DNA of 64,000 nucleotides, taken from Streptomyces peucetius (GTDB lineage: Bacteria > Actinomycetota > Actinomycetes > Streptomycetales > Streptomycetaceae). The first letter of the stretch is position 1; each line of letters starts with the position of its first letter. Below the pieces are notes generated by a model, which worked only from the letters and a program-made list of their open reading frames with translations, did no database searches and was not told the origin of the DNA. Shown one piece after another: positions 20,190 through 30,110 of the stretch. The position numbers and the translations under genes are program-made. The stretch spans positions 6,386,001 to 6,450,000 of the forward strand of contig NZ_CP107567.1 of the NCBI RefSeq assembly GCF_025854275.1. The letters run 5' to 3'.

Positions 20190-21113
20190 GTGCAACACGG
20201 CAAGTACCGATTCATCGTGGGCTTCCTGGCCCTGCCCCTGATCATCTACGCGATCTTCGTCATCTCACCGTTCGTCCAGGCGTTCCAGATCTCGATGACC
20301 GACTGGTCCGGACTCGTGGGAACCGCCGAGTTCGTCGGCCTGGAGAACTTCCAGCGGCTCTGGGACAACGACGACTTCTGGAACGCCCTGCGTCACAACG
20401 TCTACATGCTGGCGCTCGTCCCCGTCGTCACCCTCGGCCTCGGACTGTTCTTCGCCTTCATGCTCAACGTCGGCGGAAAACGCCGGAAGAACGAAGTCAT
20501 CACCGGTGTGGCCGGCTCGAAGACGTACAAGTTCGTCTTCTTCTTCCCGCAGGTCATCTCCATCGCGATCATCGCCGTCATCTGGTTCAACATCTACAAC
20601 CCCGACCCGCAGGACGGAATGCTCAACTCCCTCCTCGGCGCGATCGGACTGGACGGCCTGCAGAACGCCTGGCTGGGCGAGAAGAGCCTCGCGCTCTGGT
20701 GCATCAGCGCCGTCATGGTGTGGGGACACGTCGGCTTCTTCGTCGTCCTCTTCTCCGCGGCCATGGCCTCCGTCCCGCGGGACATCTACGAAGCGGCGCT
20801 GCTGGACGGCGCCAACCGCTTCCACACCTTCTTCCGGATCACCCTCCCGCTGCTGTGGGACACCGTCCAGACCGGCTGGGTGTACATGGGCATCATCGCG
20901 CTGGACGCCTTCGCCCTGGTCCAGATCATGTCGGTGAACATGGGAGGCCCCGACGGCGCCACGGACGTCATGCCGCTGCGGCTGTATCTGACGGCCTTCC
21001 GCGACAGCCAGTTCGGCTACGCCTCCGCCATGGGCGTCGCGATGCTCATTGTCACGATGACCTTCGCAGTGCTCACCATGCGCTTCGCGCGGCGTGAGCG
21101 GATCGAGTACTAG
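20190..21113 (+). CDS. ngcF: amino-sugar ABC importer permease 1
   Basis: 307 residues, GTG start at 20190 behind GGGAAG. A MalF/UgpA-type membrane protein with six predicted helices; the first is FIVGFLALPLIIYAIFVISP. The EAA loop that contacts the ATPase reads YEAALLDGANRFHTFFRITL. It forms the channel with the next gene product. The gene starts 42 nt after ngcE and ends 11 nt before ngcG, so this is one operon. Confidence 0.88.
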   Translation: MQHGKYRFIVGFLALPLIIYAIFVISPFVQAFQISMTDWSGLVGTAEFVGLENFQRLWDNDDFWNALRHNVYMLALVPVVTLGLGLFFAFMLNVGGKRRKNEVITGVAGSKTYKFVFFFPQVISIAIIAVIWFNIYNPDPQDGMLNSLLGAIGLDGLQNAWLGEKSLALWCISAVMVWGHVGFFVVLFSAAMASVPRDIYEAALLDGANRFHTFFRITLPLLWDTVQTGWVYMGIIALDAFALVQIMSVNMGGPDGATDVMPLRLYLTAFRDSQFGYASAMGVAMLIVTMTFAVLTMRFARRERIEY

Positions 21114-21124
21114 GGGTAGCGCGG

Positions 21125-22048
21125 ATGACGACCGAAGAGATCGAGACGGTGGCCAAGCAGGACCCGCCCGCCGATCCCCAGGCGGCCCCGCCGCCCGCCA
21201 GGAACGGCTCCTCCGAAGGCGGGGTGCTCAACGTCTTCTCCCACGGCATCCTGATCCTCTGGGGCTTTATGGTCGGCGTCCCGCTGCTGTGGGTGGCGTG
21301 GAGCGCCTTCAAGGACAGCAGCGGCATCCTCACCGACCCCTGGGGCCTGCCGACGGTCCTGCACTGGGAGAACTGGTCCAACGCGTGGGAGGACGCGAAC
21401 ATGGGCCAGTACTTCATCAACACCGCCATCATCGTGGGCGGTTCCGTCATCGGCACGATGGTCCTCGGCTCGATGGCCGCGTACGTGCTGGCCCGCTTCG
21501 AGTTCCCGGGCAACCGGTTCATCTACTACCTGTTCGTGGCCGGCATGTCCTTCCCGGTCTTCATGCTGGTCATCCCGCTCTTCTTCGTCATGCGGGACTT
21601 CCCCGGCAGCTCGCTGCTCGCGACGTACCACGGACTGATCCTGGTGTACATCGCCTACTCGCTGCCGTTCACGGTCTTCTTCATGACCTCCTTCTTCCGC
21701 ACGCTCCCCGTGTCGATCGCCGAGGCGGCGCTGATCGACGGCGCGTCACACAGCCGGACGTTCTTCCAGGTGATGCTGCCCATGGCCAAGCCGGGCCTGA
21801 TCAGCATCGGCATCTTCAACTTCCTGGGCCAGTGGAACCAGTACCTGCTGCCGATGGTGCTCAACCAGCAGGAGGACAAGTACGTCCTGACCCAGGGCCT
21901 GGCGACGCTCGCGCTGCAGCAGGGCTACGAGAACGACTGGGGAGCGCTGATGGCAGGCATGATGATCGCGATGCTCCCGGTGCTCGTGGTCTACGCGATC
22001 TTCCAACGCCAGGTCCAGTCGGGCCTCACGGCGGGCGCCCTCAAGTAA
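21125..22048 (+). CDS. ngcG: amino-sugar ABC importer permease 2
   Basis: 307 residues, ATG 21125. A MalG-type permease with a ~35-residue polar N-terminal tail, then six helices. The EAA loop reads IAEAALIDGASHSRTFFQVM, near the C-terminal third. It partners NgcF in the importer. A strong hairpin closes the operon 8 nt after the stop. Confidence 0.88.
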   Translation: MTTEEIETVAKQDPPADPQAAPPPARNGSSEGGVLNVFSHGILILWGFMVGVPLLWVAWSAFKDSSGILTDPWGLPTVLHWENWSNAWEDANMGQYFINTAIIVGGSVIGTMVLGSMAAYVLARFEFPGNRFIYYLFVAGMSFPVFMLVIPLFFVMRDFPGSSLLATYHGLILVYIAYSLPFTVFFMTSFFRTLPVSIAEAALIDGASHSRTFFQVMLPMAKPGLISIGIFNFLGQWNQYLLPMVLNQQEDKYVLTQGLATLALQQGYENDWGALMAGMMIAMLPVLVVYAIFQRQVQSGLTAGALK

Positions 22049-22055
22049 CACCCCC

Positions 22056-22088
22056 GGCCCGGTCCACGCTCCCGGGCGTGGCCGGGCC
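22056..22088 (+). terminator. terminator after ngcG
   Basis: GGCCCGGTCCACGC pairs with GCGTGGCCGGGCC (one bulged T) around a short loop, immediately after the ngcG stop. Confidence 0.65.
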
Positions 22089-22157
22089 CGCGTGCTTCTC
22101 GGGCGTGGCCCGGTCCGTCTCGTGTGGCGCCCGGGTGCCGCTCCGGGGGCATGTCCG

Positions 22158-22634
22158 GGACTGCTTTCCCGTACCTGCCCCGCCCTGACTCACGACGCTT
22201 TACGTCCCGAACACGCCCCCTGCGCGTCCCCCTGCCCCCGGGCCGACGCCGTCGCTCCCGCCGGTGGAAAGGGCCCCTTCGCGAAACCGGGGCTCCGCCC
22301 CAGCCCCCGGGACGGGGACCTCGGCGTGCATGGGGACTCTCTCGAGGGGCCTCCGCGACCCGAGATGCGGAGCTGTTCCCCGCACGGGGACCGTGCCCTG
22401 TCGGGCTCCGGCTCCAGCCTCCGTATGCGGGGCGGCCCGGGGGACCTGTCCTGACGCGCTCCGCCGCAGGCCCCCGGGACGGGGAGCGGCCCCGCGCACG
22501 GAGGCCTGCGACCCGGCGGAAGGGGCACCGGCCGGTGAGGCGACCACCGGCGGGAGGGGGCGGGGTCGGAGGAGTGGGGTGCCCGGACGTAAGGCGTCGT
22601 GAGACAGGGCGAGGCAGGTACGGGAAAGCAGTCC
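22158..22634. repeat. element with 50-bp terminal inverted repeats (MITE-like)
   Basis: 22158-22207 and 22585-22634 are inverted copies matching at 47 of 50 positions; each begins GGACTGCTTTCCCGTACCTG in its own orientation. About 377 nt lie between and encode nothing recognisable. A 16-nt segment, GCCCCCGGGACGGGGA, occurs twice inside in direct orientation (near 22305 and 22470). Outside the arms, GGGTGCCGC...TCCGG follows in direct orientation on both sides (22133-22156 and 22635-22661), like a diverged target duplication or a longer repeat. A non-autonomous mobile element or a large extragenic palindrome are both possible. Confidence 0.6.
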
Positions 22635-22670
22635 GGGTGCCGCGCTCCGGAGGCCCCGTCCCCGGCCCGG

Positions 22671-22807
22671 CCCCGGACCCGGCCACGCCCGCCGAGGGCG
22701 TAACGCCCCGACCGGACCCGCCCCGGACCCGGGCCGCGCCCGGCAAGGCGTAGCGCCCCGGCCCCGCCCCGGACCCGGGCCGCGCCCGGCAAGGGGTAGC
22801 GCCCCGG
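22671..22807. repeat. three tandem GC-rich repeats (46-50 nt)
   Basis: Units begin CCCCGGACCC at 22671, 22721 and 22767 and end with TA(A/G)CGCCCCG. Units two and three share GGGCCGCGCCCGGCAAGG, differing by one base near GGCGTAGC/GGGGTAGC. Spacing is 50 and 46 nt. Each unit can fold on itself (GGGCCGCGCCCGG). No function is evident. Confidence 0.65.
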
Positions 22808-22908
22808 CCCCGCCGCGCCCGCAGGCGCGCCGCGCCCCGTACCCGGAAAGGCCGCTCGCCCGAGGGCCGGGCCTGCTCAAGGTCTTGACGGGATAAGCCC
22901 CAAAAGGT

Positions 22909-22923
22909 TGAACTCAGAGTTCA
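22909..22923. promoter_or_regulatory. palindrome in the ROK gene promoter
   Basis: TGAACT-CAG-AGTTCA lies ~90 nt upstream of the ROK start, just after a TTGACG (-35-like) at 22885-22890. It is a candidate autoregulatory operator for the ROK repressor. Confidence 0.4.
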
Positions 22924-23013
22924 CAAGTTGGAGAGACGCCGGGGCAGACATCGCGCCGCCCCGGCCGGGGGCGGTCGTCGCGCCGCCCACCGGGGGCAGG
23001 AGTGGATGAGTCA

Positions 23014-24222
23014 ATGGAGACTCCGGGATCGCAGACATCTCTGCACCGGGCCAATCTCGAGCGCGTCGTGCGTGCCGTCCGCATGGCGGGCTCGCTGACG
23101 CAGGCGGAGATCGCGAGGAGCACCGGCCTCTCCGCGGCCACCGTCTCCAACATCGTCCGCGAGCTGAAGGACGGCGGCACCGTCGAGGTGACCCCCACCT
23201 CGGCGGGCGGCCGCAGGGCCCGCAGCGTCTCGCTCAGCGGCGACGCCGGCATCGTGATCGGCGTCGATTTCGGCCATACCCACCTGCGCGTGGCCGTCGG
23301 CAACCTCGCTCAGCAGGTGCTCGCGGAGGAGGCGGAGCCGCTTGACGTAGACGCGTCGTCCGAGGAGGGCTTCGGCCGGGCGGAGGCGCTGGTCAACCGG
23401 CTGATCGAGGCGACGGGGATCGCCCCGGGCAAGGTGGTGGGCGTGGGGCTCGGTGTGCCGGGCCCCATCGACGTGGAGTCGGGCACGCTGGGTTCCACGG
23501 CCATCCTTCCGGGCTGGAAGGGCATCAACCCCAGCGAGGAGCTGTCGGCCCGCCTGGGCGTGCCGGTCCACGTGGACAACGACGCGAACCTCGGCGCGCT
23601 GGGCGAGCTGGTGTGGGGCAGCGGCCGCGGGGTCAAGGACCTGGCGTACATCAAGGTGGCCAGCGGTGTCGGCGCCGGCCTCGTCATAGACGGTCAGATC
23701 TACCGGGGCCCCGGCGGTACGGCCGGGGAGATCGGGCACATCACGCTGGACGAGTCGGGCCCGGTCTGCCGGTGCGGCAACCGCGGCTGTCTGGAGACGT
23801 TCGCCGCGGCGCGGTACGTGCTGCCGCTGCTGCAGCCGAGCCACGGCGCCGAGCTGACCATGGAGCGGGTGGTACAGCTCGCCCGTGAGGGCGACCCGGG
23901 CTGCCGCCGTGTCGTGGCCGACGTGGGCCGTCACATCGGCAGCGGCGTGGCGAATCTGTGCAACCTCCTCAATCCCAGCCGGGTGGTGCTCGGCGGGGAT
24001 CTGGCGGAGGCTGGAGAGTTGGTACTGGGGCCGATCCGCGAGTCCGTCTCCCGTTACGCCATTCCCAGTGCGGCGAGGCAGCTCTCGGTGGCTCCGGGGG
24101 CTCTCGGCGGCCGTGCCGAAGTGCTCGGCGCGCTGGCCCTGGTGCTCAGCGAAATGGGTGATTCAACGCTTTTGCAGGGATCTGACGGCGCGCTGCCGGT
24201 CGGAGCGCCCGCCTTCACTTAG
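23014..24222 (+). CDS. rok7B7: ROK-family transcriptional regulator
   Basis: About 402 residues from ATG 23014 (AGGAG at 22998-23002; GTG 23002 overlaps that site and is less likely). N-terminal winged HTH: LTQAEIARSTGLSAATVSNI. The sugar-kinase-like ROK fold follows: GVGLGVPGPIDVESGTLGST, then the zinc-site motif CRCGNRGCLETFAA. It sits between an amino-sugar importer and xylFGH, exactly where S. coelicolor has Rok7B7 (SCO6008, from memory), a pleiotropic regulator of xylose transport, carbon control and antibiotic production. It probably binds a sugar metabolite and controls the adjacent importers. Confidence 0.87.
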   Translation: METPGSQTSLHRANLERVVRAVRMAGSLTQAEIARSTGLSAATVSNIVRELKDGGTVEVTPTSAGGRRARSVSLSGDAGIVIGVDFGHTHLRVAVGNLAQQVLAEEAEPLDVDASSEEGFGRAEALVNRLIEATGIAPGKVVGVGLGVPGPIDVESGTLGSTAILPGWKGINPSEELSARLGVPVHVDNDANLGALGELVWGSGRGVKDLAYIKVASGVGAGLVIDGQIYRGPGGTAGEIGHITLDESGPVCRCGNRGCLETFAAARYVLPLLQPSHGAELTMERVVQLAREGDPGCRRVVADVGRHIGSGVANLCNLLNPSRVVLGGDLAEAGELVLGPIRESVSRYAIPSAARQLSVAPGALGGRAEVLGALALVLSEMGDSTLLQGSDGALPVGAPAFT

Positions 24223-24251
24223 ATAACGAATGGCACCGTTGTCATCTCGTT

Positions 24252-24266
24252 AAGGATTTACTCCTT
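24252..24266 (+). promoter_or_regulatory. inverted repeat in the xylF promoter region
   Basis: AAGGA-TTTAC-TCCTT is AT-richer than its surroundings and overlaps a -35-like TTGACG (24265-24270), ~80 nt before xylF. It could be an operator for the neighbouring ROK regulator; not proven. Confidence 0.4.
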
Positions 24267-24344
24267 GACGCTGACGACGGGGGCGAGTTGACTTCCAGCC
24301 ACCTCGGCCGCAGCGACGCGGCCTCGTCAGGGAGGTTTCTCATC

Positions 24345-25457
24345 GTGAACGCACATCTGCGTCGTGCCGCTGTTGCTGTCGCTGCCTCTGCGATGGCCGT
24401 ATCGCTGGCCGCCTGTGGTCAGGCCGGCGACTCGGGCGAAAGCACGAGCGAGTCGAGCCCCAAGAAGGGCGACGACATCACGATCGGCCTGCTCCTTCCG
24501 GAGAACCAGACCGCTCGTTACGAGAAGTTCGACAAGCCGCTCATCGAGAAGAAGATCAGCGAGCTCACCAACGACAAGGCGAAGGTCGTCTACGCCAACG
24601 CCAAGCAGGACGCCACGCAGCAGTCCCAGCAGGTCGAGACGATGATCACCAACAAGGTCGACGCTCTGATCCTGGACGCCGTGGACTCCAAGGCCATCGC
24701 CAACAGCGTGAAGAAGGCCAAGGACGCCGGCATCCCGGTCGTCGCCTACGACCGCCTCGCCGAGGGCCCGATCGACGCCTACACCTCCTTCGACAACGAA
24801 GAGGTCGGCCGGGTGCAGGGCAAGGCCCTGCTGGAGGCCCTGGGCGACAAGGCCAAGGACGGCCAGATCGTCATGATGAACGGCTCCGTCACCGACCCGA
24901 ACGCCGCGCTGTTCAAGAAGGGCGCCCACGCCGAGCTCGACGGCAAGGTCAACATCGGCAAGGAGTACGACACCAAGGAGTGGAAGCCGGAGAACGCCAA
25001 CGCCAACATGGAGGCCGCGATCTCGGCCCTCGGCAAGGACAAGATCATCGGCGTCTACTCCGCGAACGACGGCATGGCGGGCGGCATCATCACCGCCCTC
25101 AAGGCCGCCGGCATCTCCCCGCTCCCGCCGGTCACCGGCCAGGACGCCGAGATCTCCGGCGTGCAGCGCATCGTCGCGGGTGAGCAGTTCATGAGCGTCT
25201 ACAAGCCGTACGCCCCGGAGGCCGCCGCGGCCGCCGAGATGGCCGTGGCGCTCGCCAAGGGCGAGAAGCTCGACTCGATCGCCAAGTCCACGGTCGACAG
25301 CCCGACCACCCAGGACGTCCCGGCCGTGCTCGTCCCGGTGGTCTCGCTGACCCAGGACAACATCAAGGAGACCGTCGTCAAGGACGGCGTCTACACGGTC
25401 CAGGAGATCTGCACCGCGAAGCTCAAGGCCGCGTGTGACAAGCTCGGCCTGAAGTAG
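24345..25457 (+). CDS. xylF: xylose-type ABC importer, substrate-binding lipoprotein
   Basis: About 370 residues from GTG 24345, chosen because AGGGAGG (24329-24335) is 9 nt upstream. Lipoprotein signal: AAVAVAASAMAVSLAACGQ with the lipobox cysteine. The mature part is a periplasmic-binding-protein type 1 (sugar) fold (ITIGLLLPENQTARYEKFDK, VDALILDAVDSKAIANSVKK, VVAYDRLAEGP). It delivers a pentose, most likely xylose, to XylH. Family and order (F-G-H beside a ROK gene) support this; the substrate is not proven by sequence. Confidence 0.85.
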   Translation: MNAHLRRAAVAVAASAMAVSLAACGQAGDSGESTSESSPKKGDDITIGLLLPENQTARYEKFDKPLIEKKISELTNDKAKVVYANAKQDATQQSQQVETMITNKVDALILDAVDSKAIANSVKKAKDAGIPVVAYDRLAEGPIDAYTSFDNEEVGRVQGKALLEALGDKAKDGQIVMMNGSVTDPNAALFKKGAHAELDGKVNIGKEYDTKEWKPENANANMEAAISALGKDKIIGVYSANDGMAGGIITALKAAGISPLPPVTGQDAEISGVQRIVAGEQFMSVYKPYAPEAAAAAEMAVALAKGEKLDSIAKSTVDSPTTQDVPAVLVPVVSLTQDNIKETVVKDGVYTVQEICTAKLKAACDKLGLK

Positions 25458-25473
25458 GTCCGGCTCGAGCTCG

Positions 25474-25506
25474 CCGGAGCCCCCGGGTCCGCCCGGGGCG
25501 CTCCGG
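25474..25506 (+). terminator. imperfect hairpin between xylF and xylG
   Basis: CCGGAGCCCCCGGG can pair with GCCCGGGGCGCTCCGG just after xylF. Such a partial terminator would make the binding protein more abundant than the transporter subunits, a common arrangement. Folding energy was not computed. Confidence 0.5.
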
Positions 25507-25744
25507 CCGCTTGCCGGGACACGCGAGCTCCCGCCGCGGGGCCGATGTCCCGCCGGGGCGGTGACGTCCCGCATGAACCCTCCGGTGCCCCGCCCCTCCA
25601 TCCAGCCCCCGCCGGGGGGCGGGGCACCGGACGGAACACTCGCCCGTTTCTTCATAGTTTCAACCCATACTGCTCAGCCTCCGCGCCGCCTCACCCCGGC
25701 GGTGCGGCATCCCCGCCGGTCAGGCGGCGAAGGAGATGGTTCAC

Positions 25745-26520
25745 GTGTCCGCTACGCCCGTGTTGGCGTTGCGCGGGGTCTCCAAGCGGTTCGGTGCCGT
25801 CCAGGCGCTCACCGACGTAGAGCTTGAGGTCCACGCCGGTGAGGTGGTCGCACTCGTCGGCGACAACGGCGCCGGAAAGTCCACGCTGGTCAAGACGATC
25901 GCCGGCGTGCATCCCATCGATGAAGGCGCCATCGAATGGGAGGGCAGGGGCGTGTCGATCAACCGGCCGCACGACGCCCAGAGCCTCGGCATCGCGACCG
26001 TCTACCAGGACCTCGCGCTCTGCGACAACATCGACGTCGTCGGCAACCTCTACCTCGGCCGGGAGCTGCACAAGCGCGGTGTGCTCGACGAGGTCGAGAT
26101 GGAACGCCGCGCCCTGGAGCTCCTCAAGACGCTCTCGATCCGGATCCCCAGTGTCCGTATCCCGATCGCCTCGCTCTCCGGCGGTCAGCGCCAGACCGTG
26201 GCCATCGCGCGTTCGATGCTCGGTGAGCCCAAGCTCGTCATCCTCGACGAGCCCACCGCCGCCCTCGGCGTCGAGCAGACCGCACAGGTGCTCGACCTGG
26301 TGGAGCGGCTGCGGGAGCGCGGCCACGCCGTGATCCTCATCAGCCACAACATGGCCGACGTCAAGGCCGTCGCCGACAAGGTCGCCGTCCTGCGGCTCGG
26401 TCGCAACAACGGGATCTTCGAGGTCAAGTCGACCTCGCAGGAAGAGATCATCTCCGCCATCACCGGTGCCACGGACAACGCCGTGACCCGCCGTGCGGCG
26501 CGCAACGCGGAGGTTCAGAA

Positions 26521-26524
<4 letters not shown>
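25745..26524 (+). CDS. xylG: xylose-type ABC importer ATPase (single-domain)
   Basis: 259 residues from GTG 25745, 9 nt after AAGGAG (25730-25735); the ATG at 25736 directly abuts that site. Walker A: GDNGAGKSTL; signature LSGGQRQTVAIARSM; Walker B LVILDEPTAALG; H-loop ISHNMADV. Pentose importers of the E. coli XylG type carry two fused ABC domains (~500 residues); this has only one, as is common in actinobacterial relatives, so it should act as a homodimer. Its last codons overlap the start of xylH (GTGA). Confidence 0.88.
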
Positions 26525-27807
<1,283 letters not shown>

Positions 27808-27817
27808 TACCACCCAC

Positions 27818-27852
27818 CAGTGCCCGGCACCGCACCGCGGTGCCGGGCACTG
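27818..27852. terminator. terminator after xylH
   Basis: A perfect 16-bp stem (CAGTGCCCGGCACCGC and complement) with an ACC loop, 10 nt after the xylH stop. Confidence 0.85.
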
Positions 27853-27894
27853 CCGCGCGTACGTCATAGGCGTGACACAGAACGCACCGCCCTG

Positions 27895-27924
27895 TGACAG
27901 AGCGCGTGCGCGGAACATTAGACT
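27895..27924 (+). promoter_or_regulatory. vegetative-type promoter of dxs
   Basis: TGACAG (27895-27900) and TAGACT (27919-27924) are 18 nt apart, about 45 nt before the dxs start. They fit Streptomyces housekeeping-sigma promoters. No start-site data. Confidence 0.5.
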
Positions 27925-27969
27925 CGGTCAATCGGCACGGCACGATCAGCTCGAATGCAAGGAGGCACG

Positions 27970-29931
27970 GTGACACAGCCGCGCGCAGCTCGTCCTGCAA
28001 GGGTGGTGGGCGACGGGGGGAACCTGCTATCCGGCATCAGGGGACCGCGTGACCTGGACCGGCTCGGCCCGGAGCAGTTGGAGCAGTTGGCCGCAGAGAT
28101 CCGGACCTTCCTGGTGGACGCCGTCTCCAAGACCGGCGGACACCTGGGACCGAACCTCGGCGTGGTCGAGCTGACCATCGCCCTCCACCGGGTCTTCGAG
28201 TCCCCGAAGGACAAGGTCCTGTGGGACACGGGACACCAGAGTTACGTCCACAAGCTGCTGACCGGCCGCCAGGACTTCTCCAGGCTCAAGATGAAGGGCG
28301 GCCTCTCCGGCTACCCGTCACAGGCCGAGTCCCACCACGACGTCATCGAGAACTCGCACGCCTCCACCGTGCTCGGCTGGGCAGACGGCCTCGCCAAGGC
28401 CAACGAGGTGCTGGGGAAGCACGACCACGTCGTCGCCGTCATCGGTGACGGAGCCCTCACCGGCGGCATGGCCTGGGAGGCGCTCAACAACATCGCCGCC
28501 GCCAAGGACCGCCCGCTGGTCATCGTCGTCAACGACAACGAGCGCTCGTACGCCCCGACCATCGGCGGCCTCGCCAACCACCTGGCCACCCTGCGCACCA
28601 CCGACGGCTACGAGCGCTTCCTCGCCCGCGGCAAGGACCTCCTCGAGCGCACCCCCGTCGTCGGCAAGCCGCTCTACGGCACCCTGCACGGCGCCAAGAA
28701 GGGCCTCAAGGACTTCATCGCCCCCCAGGGCATGTTCGAGGACCTCGGCCTGAAGTACGTCGGGCCCATCGACGGCCACGACATCGAGGCGCTCGAGTCG
28801 GCGCTCGCGCGCGCCAAGCGCTTCGGCGGCCCCGTCATAGTGCACTGCCTCACCGAGAAGGGCCGCGGCTACCAGCCCGCCCTGGCGGACGAGGCGGACC
28901 GCTTCCACGCCGTGGGCAAGATCCACCCCGACACCGGCCTGCCCATCTCCAGCTCCGGCCTCGACTGGACCTCCGTCTTCGGCGAGGAAATGGTCAAGCT
29001 CGGCAGGGAGCGCGAGGACATCGTCGCCATCACGGCCGCGATGCTCCAGCCCGTCGGCCTCGACAAGTTCGCCAAGACCTTCCCCGACCGGGTCTACGAC
29101 GTCGGCATCGCCGAGCAGCACGGGGCGGTCTCCGCGGCCGGCCTGGCGACCGGTGGGGTGCACCCCGTCTTCGCCGTCTACGCCACCTTCCTCAACCGTG
29201 CCTTCGACCAGGTCCTCATGGACGTCGCCCTCCACAAGTGCGGTGTGACCTTCGTACTGGACCGGGCCGGTGTCACCGGCACCGACGGCGCCTCCCACAA
29301 CGGCATGTGGGACATGTCGATCCTTCAGGTCGTTCCCGGCCTGCGGATCGCCGCCCCGCGCGACGCCGACCAGGTCCGCTCCCAGCTGCGCGAGGCCGTC
29401 GACGTCGACGACGCGCCGACCGTCGTGCGCTTCTCCAAGGGCGCCGTCGGACCCGCCGTCAAGGCCGTCGGCAAGGCGGGCGGCATGGACGTACTGCGCC
29501 GCGCCGAGGCCGAGCGGCCCGATGTGCTGCTCGTCTCGGTGGGCGCCCTCGCCCCGATGTGCCTGGAGATCGCCGGCCTGCTCGACGCCCAGGGCATCTC
29601 CACCACCGTCGTGGACCCGCGCTGGGTCAAGCCGGTCGACGAGGCGCTGCCTCCGCTCGCCGAGCAGCACCGGGTGGTCGTCACCGTCGAGGACAACAGC
29701 AGGGTCGGCGGCGTGGGCTCGACGATCGCCCAGGCGCTGCGCGACGCGGGAGTGGACGTGCCGCTGCGGGACTTCGGCATCCCGCCGCGCTTCCTCGACC
29801 ACGCCTCCCGCAAGGAGGTCATGGCGGAGATCGGCCTCACCGCGCCGGACATCGCCCGCCAGGTCACCGGGCTGGTCTCCAAGCTCGACGGCCGCATCGA
29901 CAGCGAGGCGGTCGAACCCGCCCGCGACTGA
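27970..29931 (+). CDS. dxs: 1-deoxy-D-xylulose-5-phosphate synthase
   Basis: About 653 residues. GTG 27970 is preferred because AAGGAGG lies at 27959-27965; the in-frame ATG 27955 precedes that site. It condenses pyruvate and glyceraldehyde-3-phosphate to DXP using thiamine diphosphate, the first step of the MEP isoprenoid pathway. Visible: [14 protein letters not shown], the ThDP motif [36 protein letters not shown] (substrate site) and the catalytic Glu region [11 protein letters not shown]. It is transcribed alone from its own promoter to a hairpin at 29985. Confidence 0.96.
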   Translation: MTQPRAARPARVVGDGGNLLSGIRGPRDLDRLGPEQLEQLAAEIRTFLVDAVSKTGGHLGPNLGVVELTIALHRVFESPKDKVLWDTGHQSYVHKLLTGRQDFSRLKMKGGLSGYPSQAESHHDVIENSHASTVLGWADGLAKANEVLGKHDHVVAVIGDGALTGGMAWEALNNIAAAKDRPLVIVVNDNERSYAPTIGGLANHLATLRTTDGYERFLARGKDLLERTPVVGKPLYGTLHGAKKGLKDFIAPQGMFEDLGLKYVGPIDGHDIEALESALARAKRFGGPVIVHCLTEKGRGYQPALADEADRFHAVGKIHPDTGLPISSSGLDWTSVFGEEMVKLGREREDIVAITAAMLQPVGLDKFAKTFPDRVYDVGIAEQHGAVSAAGLATGGVHPVFAVYATFLNRAFDQVLMDVALHKCGVTFVLDRAGVTGTDGASHNGMWDMSILQVVPGLRIAAPRDADQVRSQLREAVDVDDAPTVVRFSKGAVGPAVKAVGKAGGMDVLRRAEAERPDVLLVSVGALAPMCLEIAGLLDAQGISTTVVDPRWVKPVDEALPPLAEQHRVVVTVEDNSRVGGVGSTIAQALRDAGVDVPLRDFGIPPRFLDHASRKEVMAEIGLTAPDIARQVTGLVSKLDGRIDSEAVEPARD

Positions 29932-29984
29932 CCGTCCCCGCGCCCTGCGTGAAAGAGCCGGGCGTGTGAGCGACCACCGGCATC

Positions 29985-30024
29985 GGGCCGGAGGGAGACC
30001 CTGTAAGGGTGGTCCCTCCGGCCC
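29985..30024. terminator. terminator after dxs
   Basis: GGGCCGGAGGGA pairs with TCCCTCCGGCCC, with an inner GACCC/GGGT extension, ~54 nt past the dxs stop. Confidence 0.75.
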
Positions 30025-30060
30025 ATTCGGTTGAACTCCGCCCCCACGGCGCCGCACTGA

Positions 30061-30103
30061 CCACACGTCGTCCCGATCATGGTCGGGACGACGAGCGTGG
30101 AGG
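30061..30103 (+). promoter_or_regulatory. leader hairpin reaching into the permease ribosome binding site
   Basis: CGTCGTCCCGA (30067-30077) pairs with TCGGGACGACG around a 6-nt loop. An outer CCAC (30061-30064) can pair with GTGG (30097-30100), the first bases of the GTGGAGG ribosome binding site. It could be an operator at DNA level or an RNA element limiting ribosome access. Confidence 0.45.
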
Positions 30104-30110
30104 TACAGCG

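Larger units (their letters stand above)
22089..23013. other. long non-coding GC-rich region between ngcG and the ROK gene
   Basis: About 925 nt with no credible gene: the open frames on both strands are arginine/proline/glycine-rich artefacts of GC content. It holds a repeat element with 50-bp inverted ends (22158-22634), three tandem GC-rich units (22671-22807) and the ROK promoter region (22880-23001). Confidence 0.65.

Noticed and set aside
22124..22753. Overlapping open frames on both strands of the ngcG-ROK interval
   Set aside because: They read through inverted and tandem repeats, giving similar Pro/Arg-rich peptides on both strands; typical of very GC-rich non-coding DNA.
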